From contig CAXSGY010000004.1 in the NCBI GenBank assembly GCA_964237235.1, positions 193,702 through 257,701 of the forward strand: a stretch of DNA of 64,000 nucleotides, read 5' to 3'. Origin of the DNA: GCA-002050365 sp964237235. Its GTDB lineage: Bacteria > Acidobacteriota > Blastocatellia > Pyrinomonadales > Pyrinomonadaceae. Position 1 is the stretch's first letter; every line of letters begins with the position of its first letter. Below the pieces are notes generated by a model. It saw only the letters and a list, made by a program, of their open reading frames with translations, was not told the DNA's origin and did no database searches. Made by a program: the position numbers and the translations under genes. Positions 1-9,216 of this stretch are shown one piece after another.

Positions 1-506
1 TTCGCTGGCTCGCTTCTGGTCCACGCTGCGGCATCGGCGAAATCACGATCCCTGAAAACGAACCGGGCAGCTCGATTATGCCCGGCAAAGTCAATCCGAC
101 GCAGAGCGAGGCGATGACGATGGTTGCCGCGCAGGTTTTAGGAAACGATGCGGCAATCGGCTTCGCCGGTTCGCAGGGCAATTTTGAATTGAATGTTTTC
201 AAACCCGTGATGATTCACAATTTTCTGCATTCGGTTCGACTTCTGAACGATGCTTGCCGAGGCTTTGTCGAATTCTGCGTTTCGGGAATCGAATTGAATC
301 GTCCGCAAATTGATAAATATGTGCAGGATTCGTTGATGCTCGTGACCGCTTTGAATCAACATATCGGCTATGACAACGCCGCGAAAATTGCTAAAAACGC
401 GCATAAAAAAGGAACATCGTTAAAAGAATCAGCGATTGAACTCGGACTTCTGACGAGCGAACAATTTGATGAATGGGTCGTGCCGGTTGAGATGACGCAT
501 CCGTGA
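1..506 (+). CDS. fumC: Class II fumarate hydratase, C-terminal part
   Basis: The 5' end lies outside the window; the frame opens at base 3 and ends with TGA at 504-506, giving about 167 residues of a family usually near 460. Fumarases of this class hydrate fumarate to L-malate in the TCA cycle in the cytosol. The superfamily signature GSSIMPGKVNPTQ is encoded at about 72-110, and the C-terminal helical region follows (KGTSLKESAIELGLLTSEQFD). GSSxMPxKxN is shared with argininosuccinate lyase and aspartase, but the flanking residues fit fumarase best. A terminator follows 40 bp after the stop. Confidence 0.95.
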   Translation, partial: RWLASGPRCGIGEITIPENEPGSSIMPGKVNPTQSEAMTMVAAQVLGNDAAIGFAGSQGNFELNVFKPVMIHNFLHSVRLLNDACRGFVEFCVSGIELNRPQIDKYVQDSLMLVTALNQHIGYDNAAKIAKNAHKKGTSLKESAIELGLLTSEQFDEWVVPVEMTHP

Positions 507-547
507 ATACAGAAATATTCGCGTAACTTATTTGCCTCTAAAAATTG

Positions 548-575
548 AAAAAGGCGGTTACTAACCGCCTTTTTC
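548..575. terminator. Rho-independent terminator, probably bidirectional
   Basis: A 7 bp stem (553-559 with 563-569, GGCGGTT/AACCGCC) with a 3 nt loop is flanked by A and T runs on either side. It sits between the convergent fumarase and PAAR genes and could serve both strands. Confidence 0.85.
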
Positions 576-596
576 TTCGTAGAAAAATCTTTTAAA

Positions 597-1091
597 CTAA
601 TCACCGATTAAAACCGTCAGACAACCCATCATAATAAAATTCGGCGGTCCGATAGGTTCCAGAATTTCGTCGCCCTGTCGGGCGGCGGGCTGTCCCTTGA
701 TAAGGACGGTTTTGGACGGTTTGATGTCAACGCCTGGACCGTGAACGGGCGGCGGTATAAAAACCGCGCAGTTATGAATATCGGTCATTGCCGCCGCCGC
801 TAAAATCGATGCCGCCATCTTTGCCTGTTCTTCCACTTTTACCTTTTTTTCGTTAAGTTCGGCAGCTCCCTGTGCCGCCGTACCCGTAGCTAGTTTGGTT
901 GCAGCTTCAGCTTTTAAAATTTTCTTTTCGGACTCGATTTTGCCTTGGCTGAGACCGGCGGCGAGACCTGCACCGATTCCGCGCCACGCCGGAAGAAATC
1001 CGATAATGACGTTAATGGCAGTCGGACCGCCGGTCAAAATAGGCGGTAATGGGTGGGCGACGGCATCAGTTATTCTAGCGGCTGGCGGCAT
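597..1091 (-). CDS. PAAR-domain protein (T6SS spike tip)
   Basis: 164 aa. The N-terminus MPPAARITDAVAHPLPPIL and the C-terminal half (PGVDIKPSKTVLIKGQPAAR, QGDEILEPIGPPNFIMMGC) carry the PAAR pattern. PAAR proteins sharpen the VgrG trimer and are ejected with it. Between the two halves, about residues 25-100, is an Ala/Lys/Glu-rich stretch with hydrophobic patches (IGAGLAAGLSQ, MAASILAAAAM), longer than the loop of a minimal PAAR protein. It is the last gene of the T6SS run, downstream of vgrG and the lipoprotein, which supports a matched spike tip. No toxin domain follows. Confidence 0.8.
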   Translation of the reverse strand: MPPAARITDAVAHPLPPILTGGPTAINVIIGFLPAWRGIGAGLAAGLSQGKIESEKKILKAEAATKLATGTAAQGAAELNEKKVKVEEQAKMAASILAAAAMTDIHNCAVFIPPPVHGPGVDIKPSKTVLIKGQPAARQGDEILEPIGPPNFIMMGCLTVLIGD

Positions 1092-1144
1092 ATATTTACC
1101 CTCAATTATTAGATTTCGAACAAAATTAAAATTTACTCTTCCTC

Positions 1145-1936
1145 CTAAAGCGTATATGGAATCAGCAGACTTTTTTCCAAATCGGTTTCTTCCAAAGTAA
1201 TTTTACCGTCGGGCATTAATTTTATATTAAGACGAACTAAATCCTGACCTTTGACGACAAAAAATACCGCTTCATATGGAATCGCGTCGTTAATCTGCGG
1301 CGGCTGGATTGTTTTTTCGAATTTTGCCTTAAATTCCGCAAATTCATTTTTTTCGGCTTCGCTCAAATTCGGTCGCTCTTTTAAGTCATTGATATTTTGC
1401 AAAATTTGCAGACGTTTGTCTTTGGATTCGACCGTTTCCAAAAAAGTTCTGATGTAGTCGAGTCTTACTTCGCGTCTTTCCAACGATAAACCCGCTTTTT
1501 CGGCGAGTTCGAAATAGCCTTCACGATTGGCGTTCAAAACGACCGTGAAATCTTTCTCGTCAACTCCGACGAAGATAATAAGCGGGCGCGAAGGTAAAAA
1601 TTTCGAGATGCGGTAAATTTTACCGGCGCGGAAAAACGGTGTCGAAAGCTGTTCGATTTTTGAATTCGCGCTGCGAATAACATTTGCCGAATTCGGATCT
1701 ATTTTTTCTACTCTTCGAGCCAGCAATTCTTTCTCATCTACTTTTTCGTCCACTTTTTCGTCCACTTTCATTTTCTCCTGCACCGGCACAGTTTCTTTAT
1801 TCTGCGCCGAATTTACCGACCCAGGCTGAATATTTTGCGCCGTCGCGTTTGTCTGACTACTATTTTTTAACTCTGCTTTTCCGCAACCATATTGCAAAAA
1901 CAACAGCAAAACGAGACTCAAAATCGAATTTCCCAC
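1145..1936 (-). CDS. Putative lipoprotein, candidate immunity protein to the VgrG effector
   Basis: 263 aa from a GTG start at 1936. That start is preferred because AAGGAG lies 6 nt upstream and the frame then begins with a hydrophobic signal (ILSLVLLLFLQYGC); the frame stays open upstream but that part overlaps vgrG. The cysteine after LQYG would be lipidated, although Q at -3 is atypical for a lipobox. After the signal come a low-complexity linker with three VDEK units and a mixed domain with no family I recognise. It starts 22 nt after the vgrG stop. This position behind a VgrG with a toxic-looking domain fits an exported immunity protein, which is inference only. It does not look like TssJ, which is shorter. 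Confidence 0.6.
   Translation of the reverse strand: MGNSILSLVLLLFLQYGCGKAELKNSSQTNATAQNIQPGSVNSAQNKETVPVQEKMKVDEKVDEKVDEKELLARRVEKIDPNSANVIRSANSKIEQLSTPFFRAGKIYRISKFLPSRPLIIFVGVDEKDFTVVLNANREGYFELAEKAGLSLERREVRLDYIRTFLETVESKDKRLQILQNINDLKERPNLSEAEKNEFAEFKAKFEKTIQPPQINDAIPYEAVFFVVKGQDLVRLNIKLMPDGKITLEETDLEKSLLIPYTL
1741..1768 (-). repeat. 12-bp in-frame tandem repeat (VDEK codons)
   Basis: The unit CTTTTTCGTCCA (plus strand) occurs twice exactly, at 1741-1752 and 1753-1764, with degenerate partial units on both sides. It encodes consecutive VDEK units in the linker just after the lipoprotein signal. Because the unit is a multiple of 3 it can change copy number without frameshift. Confidence 0.75.
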
Positions 1937-1958
1937 TTCCCACTCCTTGCAAAAACTT

Positions 1959-4715
1959 TTACGGCGACGGCGGCGATGGATGGTGACCATCCCAGTCTCC
2001 GCCGTAATACTGCGGATAAGTTTGTCCGGTCGAGGTCGAAGGGACAACTTCACCGTTATCAAAACCCTGTCTAACGCGGTCGCGTCCCGCCTGTCTGCCG
2101 ATAGCTTCGGCATCCTGGTCCGAGATATTAGGATTATTCGTTCGCGCGTCTCTAACCGCTTGATCGTGCGCCTGCTGATATTGATTTTCGAGCGGGAAAT
2201 GCGAATTGGAAACATCTACTCCTTGCTTGGCGAGTTCGTTTCTGGCTTCAATACTGCGAACGGTTCCATCGGTTTCTTCATTGAGCATCGTGTTGACATA
2301 ATCGTTGCGGCTTTGATTTTGAACATCGCCCGATGTATGTTCGTTGCCCGCCTCGCCGTGATTCATCTCGTGCGTAAAGGTCAACGCCGAAGTCGTCGCA
2401 TTTTCAGTCGGATCCAGGTTCATTGTGTTGGTCGAACCGTCAAAAAAAGACCCCTGACCGGGATTAAAGGTCGGCTGAATATTATAACGATCATAGACTT
2501 CCAAAGCGTGTCTTCCCTGCTGTGAATTTGCCAATGTGCGCCGCATTGCCGAAATACGCGGGTCTTCGCCCGGACGCGGCGGCGCGATGTAGTGCTGCGA
2601 ATTGAGTTGCTCCCAACGCCGTCCGCCGCCGCCGCCGCCGGTGCGCGGTCTGTCCAAATAACCCGGTTCGCCCGTATCCGCCGCTTCCGCATCGAGCGGA
2701 TTGCCGAGCATCGGGCTGGAAGTTTCCGTGCCGAAGCCCCCCGAGTTAATTTTTACCGTCGGTGTTCCAGCGATTGTGATTCCGGTCGGATCAATGACGA
2801 TACAGTTGCCGCCGACCTTAAACGAGATTTTCATCGCCGCTTCGAAAATAATTTCGCGGGCGTTTTGTTCGGATTTGCCGGTAATAATCGTAGTTTTATC
2901 ACCTTTGTACCCTTCGACTAAATCCTTGACGACTTTTTCGTAACGTTTGCCGTCAATACCGATAAATTCGTCGTATTTGACGTGAAAATCGTGATTGCCG
3001 CCGACTGTGACGGCGAGATTGCCGCCCGGCTTATTATCGGTGCGGAGTCCGATTAATTCCTGCCGGTCGCCGCCGCAGGTTTCGTAAAGCGATTGGCGCA
3101 CACGCACATCCATCCGCTTTTGCGAATGGATAAAAACCTGTTCTTTGCCCTGTTTGTCTTCAAACCGGAGTTCGTTAAATCCTTTGCCGTCGTCGGGCGT
3201 AGTGCGCGTTTTAATATAAGTCAAGGTCTTATATTGCGGCAGTTTATAATGCGGCATCGAGAGTTCATTATAAACCGAACCGACAATTATCGGCTGATCC
3301 GGGTTGCCTTCGAGAAAATCTACGATGACTTCCTGACCGACGCGCGGTATATGCATCTCGCCCCATTTATTGCCAGCGATGTCGTGCGCCACGCGCACCC
3401 AGCAAGAGCTGTCCGGATCGTATTTATTTTCCCGATCCCAGTTAAACTGCACCTTAACGCGCCCGTATTTGTCGGTAAAAATTTCTTCGCCGGCGAGACC
3501 GACGACGACTGCCGTCTGGCTGCCGTAAATAATCGGCTTCGCCGTTTTCAAAGGCGGACGAAATTCCGCACTGCCCGAACCGTGGGCGATACAGACGAAT
3601 TCGTTTTCGTAAGCCATCGGCGCGGTAACGCCGATTAAATACGCCGGACTTTGCTCGGCTTGGTGTATAACCGACAGCAAAATATACGGTTTGTTAAAAT
3701 CGCCGTTCGGATGATTTTTAAGTTTGAAGCGATAACCCGGCGTTAAGGTGCAGCAATCGCTTCTGCCGTTAATAGTCTGATATTGCGAGTCGAGCAACGA
3801 CATTCGGTTGGCGACGGTTCTTTTATTATCGTCGAAGACATTCGGCAGATCGCTGCGCTCGCCGCCCATTTTGTCAATATTATCGTATTTTCTGGCGTAA
3901 CCGGGAGGAAATGTGTAATTTTCAATTTGTCGGTTGCCGCCCACATTGTGAATGCTCGTTTTCTCGACATCGAGATGCTTGGTCGGCAACTGAAAATGAT
4001 AATCCCAAAGCGTAACTTTACCGGTTTGCAGCCGGTAATCAATCTGCCAAATTTTAATCGCGCTTTCAAAAACCTCGCCGGTCAAATCTTCATCGAAAAT
4101 TCCTATCTCATATTTACCGGGACAATTATCGGGGCTTTTGAAATCATCACGAAGGATCATTTTTTCGCCTTGCTCCGAATGCTCGAAATAATAATAAATG
4201 CCTTCTTCCTCCATCAGGCGCGACGCGAAAGCGAAGTCGGTTTCCTGATATTGAACGCAAATATTTCTCGGCTTATATTCGGCTTGCGTCTGAATTTCAA
4301 ATTTAAAGCCGTCAAAAACTTTGCGCAGAATATCGGGAACGTTTTTGTGCTGGAAAATACGGCTCTGCGAATTTCTGGTCAATTTCCAAACGTGCGGAAC
4401 GATGGTCGCGCTATAAATCGAATAATCCTTAAAACGTCCGAGAATAGTCAGATTATTAACCATTCCGGCAAATGTGCGTTCGCCGCCGTCGTCCTGTTTT
4501 ATATTGATGCTGACCGGCTGACCGATCAAGTCCGTGCCGTCAATGACATTGATGACATAAGCGTCGTCGTCCTGCTGGTCGTACCAAAGCTCGACGTTAA
4601 ACTCGAACAGCTCGGAGACTTTTTCTTCCGCATATATTTTATTGATGAGCAGATGATCTTTCCCCAACGGTGTGGAGATAGAAAGAAGTCTGTAATCCTG
4701 CGTCATTTTTGCCAT
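1959..4715 (-). CDS. vgrG: VgrG spike protein fused to a HEXXH metallopeptidase-like effector domain
   Basis: 918 aa. Residues 1-690 are a full VgrG/TssI spike: gp27-like N-terminal part, then the gp5-like OB-fold (EEIFTDKYGRVKVQFNWDR, WGEMHIPRVGQEVIVDFLEG, DQPIIVGSVYN) and a beta-helical needle. A six-glycine linker at about 693-698 leads to a roughly 220-residue extension. The extension holds THEMNHGEAG, a HEXXH zinc-binding motif at residues 782-786, with glutamates near 813-814 as possible third ligand. This makes it an evolved VgrG carrying its own effector, analogous to known VgrG-metallopeptidase fusions. A second Met is at codon 4. The PAAR gene and a lipoprotein lie directly downstream. 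Confidence 0.92.
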   Translation of the reverse strand: MAKMTQDYRLLSISTPLGKDHLLINKIYAEEKVSELFEFNVELWYDQQDDDAYVINVIDGTDLIGQPVSINIKQDDGGERTFAGMVNNLTILGRFKDYSIYSATIVPHVWKLTRNSQSRIFQHKNVPDILRKVFDGFKFEIQTQAEYKPRNICVQYQETDFAFASRLMEEEGIYYYFEHSEQGEKMILRDDFKSPDNCPGKYEIGIFDEDLTGEVFESAIKIWQIDYRLQTGKVTLWDYHFQLPTKHLDVEKTSIHNVGGNRQIENYTFPPGYARKYDNIDKMGGERSDLPNVFDDNKRTVANRMSLLDSQYQTINGRSDCCTLTPGYRFKLKNHPNGDFNKPYILLSVIHQAEQSPAYLIGVTAPMAYENEFVCIAHGSGSAEFRPPLKTAKPIIYGSQTAVVVGLAGEEIFTDKYGRVKVQFNWDRENKYDPDSSCWVRVAHDIAGNKWGEMHIPRVGQEVIVDFLEGNPDQPIIVGSVYNELSMPHYKLPQYKTLTYIKTRTTPDDGKGFNELRFEDKQGKEQVFIHSQKRMDVRVRQSLYETCGGDRQELIGLRTDNKPGGNLAVTVGGNHDFHVKYDEFIGIDGKRYEKVVKDLVEGYKGDKTTIITGKSEQNAREIIFEAAMKISFKVGGNCIVIDPTGITIAGTPTVKINSGGFGTETSSPMLGNPLDAEAADTGEPGYLDRPRTGGGGGGRRWEQLNSQHYIAPPRPGEDPRISAMRRTLANSQQGRHALEVYDRYNIQPTFNPGQGSFFDGSTNTMNLDPTENATTSALTFTHEMNHGEAGNEHTSGDVQNQSRNDYVNTMLNEETDGTVRSIEARNELAKQGVDVSNSHFPLENQYQQAHDQAVRDARTNNPNISDQDAEAIGRQAGRDRVRQGFDNGEVVPSTSTGQTYPQYYGGDWDGHHPSPPSP

Positions 4716-5035
4716 TTCGTTATTTCCTCATCAACTTTTATTCAAAATTTTATGACAGACGATTTCGTTAAGATATTGTCATTATATATTCAAAATCGAA
4801 ACTTCAAAACCCTTTTCTCGTCGCGCCGAGATTACTCAAAAATATTGAGACAATTCCGTCAGTTTATATAAGACGGAACAATCGCGCATAAATTGCACTT
4901 TTTCCGACAAATATTTACGAAAGCGAAAACCAGAAGGCGTTTTACCTGAGTTTAAATGCTTTAATTTCACAATCTTAACGGAAGGATTCGCCCATTTTTC
5001 CGAAGAAAACGAACAAATCCTCCCGTCAGGATTTT
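4716..5035. other. Intergenic region between clpV and vgrG
   Basis: About 320 bp, AT-rich, with no convincing gene. It has a 7 bp inverted repeat (4854-4860 TTCCGTC with 4872-4878) and, directly after the clpV stop, a 6 bp hairpin (5016-5021 with 5028-5033). On the minus strand that hairpin is followed by a weak T-rich stretch, so it may be a poor terminator. The vgrG-lipoprotein-PAAR module may have its own promoter here, but I see no clear -10/-35 pair. Confidence 0.4.
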
Positions 5036-7846
5036 TTATTGAATATCGTAAACGAAATTGCCGTCGCCGCCGACGCTCACTTTAACGTTTTTCACGCCGT
5101 CTCCGCTCGCCATTCTCGACAAAAATTCGCCGGACATTTCGGGCAGCATCGTGCCGTTTAAGATATTGAAAACATTGCGCGCGCCCGAGTCAACGTCGGT
5201 GCAGCGTTTCGCCACCGCATCAATCACCGAATCGTCGTAAGTAAACTGTGCTTTATGGTTAGCCGAAATGCGCTGCGCGATTTTTGCCAGCTGAAGTTTG
5301 ATAATCATCTTCAGAATATCGTCGGAAATCGGGTAATACGGCGCGACTGTCATTCGACCCAAAAGCGCGGGTTTGAAGGCTTTGACGAGTTCGGGGCGAA
5401 TCGCTTCGAGCAAGCCTTCGGGTTCGGGTTTGGTGTCGGGATCGGCGCACAATTTCATAATCGTATCGGTCGCCACGTTGGAAGTCAGCAAAATCACGCA
5501 GTTTTTAAAATCAATCTCGCGTCCTTCGCCGTCTTCGAGCAATCCTTTATCGAACACCTGATAGAAAAGCTCCATTACATCGGGATGCGCCTTTTCAACT
5601 TCATCTAAAAGCACGACCGCATACGGTTTTCGTCTGACGGCTTCGGTCAAAACGCCGCCTTCGCCGTAACCGACATAACCCGGAGGCGAGCCTTTTAAGC
5701 TCGAAACCGTGTGCGCTTCCTGATATTCACTCATATTGATCGAGACGAGATTGCGCTCGCCGCCGTAAAGCGTGTCGGCTAACGCCAGAGCCGTCTCGGT
5801 TTTACCGACACCGGAAGTTCCGACCAGCAAAAACACGCCAATCGGACGTTTCGGATCGGTCAAACCGGCGCGCGAAGTCCTGATGCGTTCGGCAATCGCG
5901 TTGAGCGCGTGGTCTTGCCCGACGACTCTTTCCTTCAAAGTTTCCGCCAATTTTAAGACGGCATTAATTTCGTCGGAAACCATTTTGCCGACCGGAATTC
6001 CCGTCCAGCCGGAAATCACTTCGGCGACGGTTTGCCCGTTGACGACCGGCTGCATTAAAGGGTTTTCGCCCTGCACCGCTTTGAGTTCGGCGTTTAATTT
6101 TTTGAGTTCCGTTTTTAATTGTTCGACATCAATTTTCTCGGCGGGCGCGGCTTCGGTCGAAGCAGCTTCCGTTGTTTCGCCTGACGCGGATTTATTTTCC
6201 TGCGCCGCGCCTTCGGAATATTCCGCCGACGGTTCAGTTGCCGCGCCGGTTTGCGCGTCGGCGGCGTTGCCGTCGGTTTCGGGTTTGCCGTTTTGTTTAT
6301 CGAGCCGCGACATTTCGAGCTTGATGCGAATGTTGCGAATCTTTTCGGTCAAATCCTTTTCCTTCGTCCATTGTTCGTTGAGCGCGGCGAGTTTTTCTTC
6401 GGTCGTCGAGCGTTGCTCTTTGAGTTCGCCGAGCCGTTCGCCGTGTTCCGCGCCGGTGACAAGCTCGCGTTCGAGCGAATCAATTTCCGAAGTCAGACGC
6501 TGAATTCTGCGCGTCGCGTCTTCGACCGCGCCCGGTGTCGCGCCCTGACCGATGGCGACTTTGGCGCACGCCGTGTCGAGAACCGAAACTGATTTATCGG
6601 GCAGTTGTCGTCCGGTAATATATCGGTGCGACAATTTCACGCAGTCAACAATCGCTTCGTCGAGAATGCGGACGTTGTGATGTTCTTCCATTTTCCCTAA
6701 AAGACCGCGCATCATTCCGATGGCTTTTTCTTCGTCGGGTTCTTCGACTTTGACGACCTGAAAGCGGCGCGCGAGCGCGGCATCTTTCTCGAAATATTTT
6801 TTGTATTCCGCCCACGTCGTCGCCGCAATCGTGCGAAGCTCGCCGCGCGCCAGTGCCGGTTTCAAAAGATTTGCCGCGTCGTTTTGTCCGGCTTGTCCGC
6901 CCGCGCCGATCATCGTGTGTGCTTCGTCAATAAATAAAATGATCGGTGTCGGCGAGGCTTTTACTTCGTCAATGACGGTTTTCAGACGGTTTTCAAATTC
7001 GCCTTTGATGCCCGCGCCGGCTTGCAGAAGTCCTAAATCGAGCGTTCTGACCGCGACATTTTTCAAAGGCTCGGGAACGTCGCCTTCGGAGATGCGAAGC
7101 GCGAAGCCTTCGACGACCGCCGTTTTTCCAACACCCGCTTCGCCCGTCAAAATCGGATTGTTCTGGCGGCGGCGCGTTAAAATATCAATCACCTGCCGAA
7201 TCTCGAAATCGCGTCCCAAAATCGGGTCAATTTTTCCGGCTTTCGCCTTCGCCGTTAAATCTTCGGTGTATTGATCGAGAGCTTTGGATTTGCCCGGAAC
7301 GCCCGAGGCGACCGGCGCGCCGTCGGAAACGCCGCCCGCTTCTGACAAGCTCGTCGCTTCGCGGTCTTCCATCGAGCCGGAAACGATAGTCGCAAATTCG
7401 CGTTTAAAGCCGTCGAGATTAGTCGTCAGCGCGTTGAATTCGCGAGAAATTTCACGCGCCAGCCGCGCGAAATTTTCATTCGACATCATCGCTAAAATCA
7501 GATGCCCTGAACGTACCTTCGCCGCGCCGTATTCGACCGAGGCGAGCAGCCACGCGTCCTGAATCCACTGCGGCAAACGGTCGCTCAAACCGGGCGTGCG
7601 TGAATTGCCGGTTTTCAGACGGTCGAGCGCGGTGTTGACATCCTTATTTAAACGGTCGCGGTTGATTTCAAAATGACGAACGATTTTCTCGAAATCAGTA
7701 TCGTCCACTTCGAGCAGCTTTGCTAAAATATGCTCGACTTCCACGTCGTAATTCGTCCGCGACAGACACAATCCCGCCGCGCCTTCGAGTGCCGTCCGGC
7801 ACGTATCGTTTAATCTCCCGATCAGAGATTTTAGATTAACATTCAT
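5036..7846 (-). CDS. clpV: T6SS sheath-disassembly ATPase ClpV (TssH)
   Basis: 936 aa, slightly longer than the usual 860-900. It unfolds contracted TssB/TssC sheaths for reuse. The Clp N-domain covers about 1-150. The first AAA+ module has Walker A GEAGVGKT (235-242) and Walker B LFIDEAH (304-310). A coiled-coil middle domain follows. The second module has GTSGVGKT (676-683) and LLDEVEKAH (about 746-754). Between them, residues about 519-572 are an Ala/Glu/Ser/Thr-rich low-complexity insert that accounts for the extra length. The location inside a T6SS cluster separates it from housekeeping ClpB. Confidence 0.95.
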   Translation of the reverse strand: MNVNLKSLIGRLNDTCRTALEGAAGLCLSRTNYDVEVEHILAKLLEVDDTDFEKIVRHFEINRDRLNKDVNTALDRLKTGNSRTPGLSDRLPQWIQDAWLLASVEYGAAKVRSGHLILAMMSNENFARLAREISREFNALTTNLDGFKREFATIVSGSMEDREATSLSEAGGVSDGAPVASGVPGKSKALDQYTEDLTAKAKAGKIDPILGRDFEIRQVIDILTRRRQNNPILTGEAGVGKTAVVEGFALRISEGDVPEPLKNVAVRTLDLGLLQAGAGIKGEFENRLKTVIDEVKASPTPIILFIDEAHTMIGAGGQAGQNDAANLLKPALARGELRTIAATTWAEYKKYFEKDAALARRFQVVKVEEPDEEKAIGMMRGLLGKMEEHHNVRILDEAIVDCVKLSHRYITGRQLPDKSVSVLDTACAKVAIGQGATPGAVEDATRRIQRLTSEIDSLERELVTGAEHGERLGELKEQRSTTEEKLAALNEQWTKEKDLTEKIRNIRIKLEMSRLDKQNGKPETDGNAADAQTGAATEPSAEYSEGAAQENKSASGETTEAASTEAAPAEKIDVEQLKTELKKLNAELKAVQGENPLMQPVVNGQTVAEVISGWTGIPVGKMVSDEINAVLKLAETLKERVVGQDHALNAIAERIRTSRAGLTDPKRPIGVFLLVGTSGVGKTETALALADTLYGGERNLVSINMSEYQEAHTVSSLKGSPPGYVGYGEGGVLTEAVRRKPYAVVLLDEVEKAHPDVMELFYQVFDKGLLEDGEGREIDFKNCVILLTSNVATDTIMKLCADPDTKPEPEGLLEAIRPELVKAFKPALLGRMTVAPYYPISDDILKMIIKLQLAKIAQRISANHKAQFTYDDSVIDAVAKRCTDVDSGARNVFNILNGTMLPEMSGEFLSRMASGDGVKNVKVSVGGDGNFVYDIQ

Positions 7847-8100
7847 ATTTTTCTCCGGTTTTTAACGTATAAATTAACACAAAATTCGCTTGTAAAATTT
7901 AAATTTTAACGCTCCTTTTACAGCCGTCTGATTTCGTGTTCGAAAATTTATGCTAAAAAGAATTTTAGTTTTTGTTTCTGAATAAGTGATAACTTTTTGT
8001 CGGACAATTAACTTTCACTTTTCACTACTCCACACGACTTTTTCTCGAGTATAAATTCTCCGACGCGACTTAAGCACTCGTGCAAAAATAAATCACATTT

Positions 8101-8173
8101 CGGTTCAGAGGCGGGCTACTGCCCGACTTTGGCAAATTTCCCGAACGGCGGGCAGTAGCCCGCCTCTGAACCG
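8101..8173. repeat. Long perfect inverted repeat (REP-like hairpin)
   Basis: The arms 8101-8125 and 8149-8173 are exact reverse complements (25 bp) around a 23 nt loop. They lie in the 359 bp gap between clpV and tssG, about 33 bp beyond the tssG stop. There is no T-run, so it is not a classical terminator; it resembles a mobile or REP-type palindrome. The rest of 7847-8205 shows no gene. Confidence 0.85.
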
Positions 8174-8205
8174 TGATTCGGTCTCATATAATTTTGTGTA
8201 AACGC

Positions 8206-9216
8206 TTAGTCCTCGATCTGCAAAATCACTTGCTCGTCGTCCTGCGTAAACGGCTTCGTTTTTAAAAACGAAGTCCAGCCGATCATCGGACGGCGTTTCG
8301 CTCTGGTCGTTAAAATCGTGCTGGGAACTTCTTTCGCCTTTAATTTCAACTGCACGTCGAAATCAACTTCCTGATTAATCATAAAGCGGACGATTGCCAG
8401 AAGCGGTTTGTAAGCCGTGCCGACGGGCAGAAACGCCTGAAACTCGTTGAATTTCAACGCGCCGAGAACGATTCGAAATTTCGACTGATAATCCCAAATT
8501 TTCGTTCCGATAATGGTCGTCGTGCCGAGCGCGCTGTTGGCTTCGCCGAGTCTGGTGATACTTTCATCATCGAGCGTTATCCATTGACCGCTGAATTGCT
8601 CGATTTTTGCCTTGACGCGGAAATAATCGGCAATCATCTGTTCGAGCGCGACGACCGAATGCGGCTTCTGGATGATCAAACCGCTATACGGCAGAAGCCC
8701 TTCTTCGTCCAGATTCATTTTGCCGCGCAAGCCCTGCGTGCCGAGTCCGACGAAATCGAACAAAAAAGCAGTAAAGTCGTCGTTGCCGCGCTCGTATTGA
8801 ACCGGAAAACGATATTTTTCCCACGCGCGGAAAAACATCGAAACCATCCGGTGCGTGAAAATGTCCAGAAAAGCCCAGAGCGAAGTGTCGCCGTAGCGGG
8901 CGCGGTCAACCGCCAATTCGGTATAAGTCGTCGGAAGAACGCCGACGATGCCGAGCATTCCCATAAAATTGACGAACATTTCCAACTTTTCCTTGTCTGA
9001 AAATTCGTCGCTGACTGTTCTTATTTCAAAAATCTCGCTCGGCGGAAATCTTAACGAAGCGTTGCTGCGAAAACGGACGACTTCGTTCTGCGGCGAAACG
9101 CTGCGCGTCACCGCCGAACGCTCCGGGAAAATTCGTTCGAGCAGACGAACGGCTTGAAAAAATTCAAACTTAAACGGCTCGTCAATTAATTCCTGATTTA
9201 AATCTTTTCCCGCCAT
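8206..9216 (-). CDS. tssG: T6SS baseplate protein TssG
   Basis: 336 aa from ATG at 9216. An in-frame TTG at 9294 would add 26 residues of unlike composition. TssG (ImpH/VasB family) forms the baseplate wedge with TssF, TssE and TssK. The typical start, EPFKFEFFQAVRLLERIFP, and the conserved VRFRSNASLRFPPSEI support the call, as do the length and the place directly after tssF. No clear ribosome site precedes the ATG, so translation may depend on tssF. Confidence 0.9.
   Translation of the reverse strand: MAGKDLNQELIDEPFKFEFFQAVRLLERIFPERSAVTRSVSPQNEVVRFRSNASLRFPPSEIFEIRTVSDEFSDKEKLEMFVNFMGMLGIVGVLPTTYTELAVDRARYGDTSLWAFLDIFTHRMVSMFFRAWEKYRFPVQYERGNDDFTAFLFDFVGLGTQGLRGKMNLDEEGLLPYSGLIIQKPHSVVALEQMIADYFRVKAKIEQFSGQWITLDDESITRLGEANSALGTTTIIGTKIWDYQSKFRIVLGALKFNEFQAFLPVGTAYKPLLAIVRFMINQEVDFDVQLKLKAKEVPSTILTTRAKRRPMIGWTSFLKTKPFTQDDEQVILQIED

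Noticed and set aside
1145..2215. Lipoprotein frame extended to 2215
   Set aside because: The extension overlaps vgrG antisense-free but out of frame, is Arg-rich junk in style, and a GTG with AAGGAG at 1936 followed by a signal sequence explains the gene better.
3783..4871. Long plus-strand open frame (362 codons) opposite vgrG
   Set aside because: It is antisense to a clear VgrG coding region, has no family resemblance and no ribosome site; long shadow frames are common in this composition.
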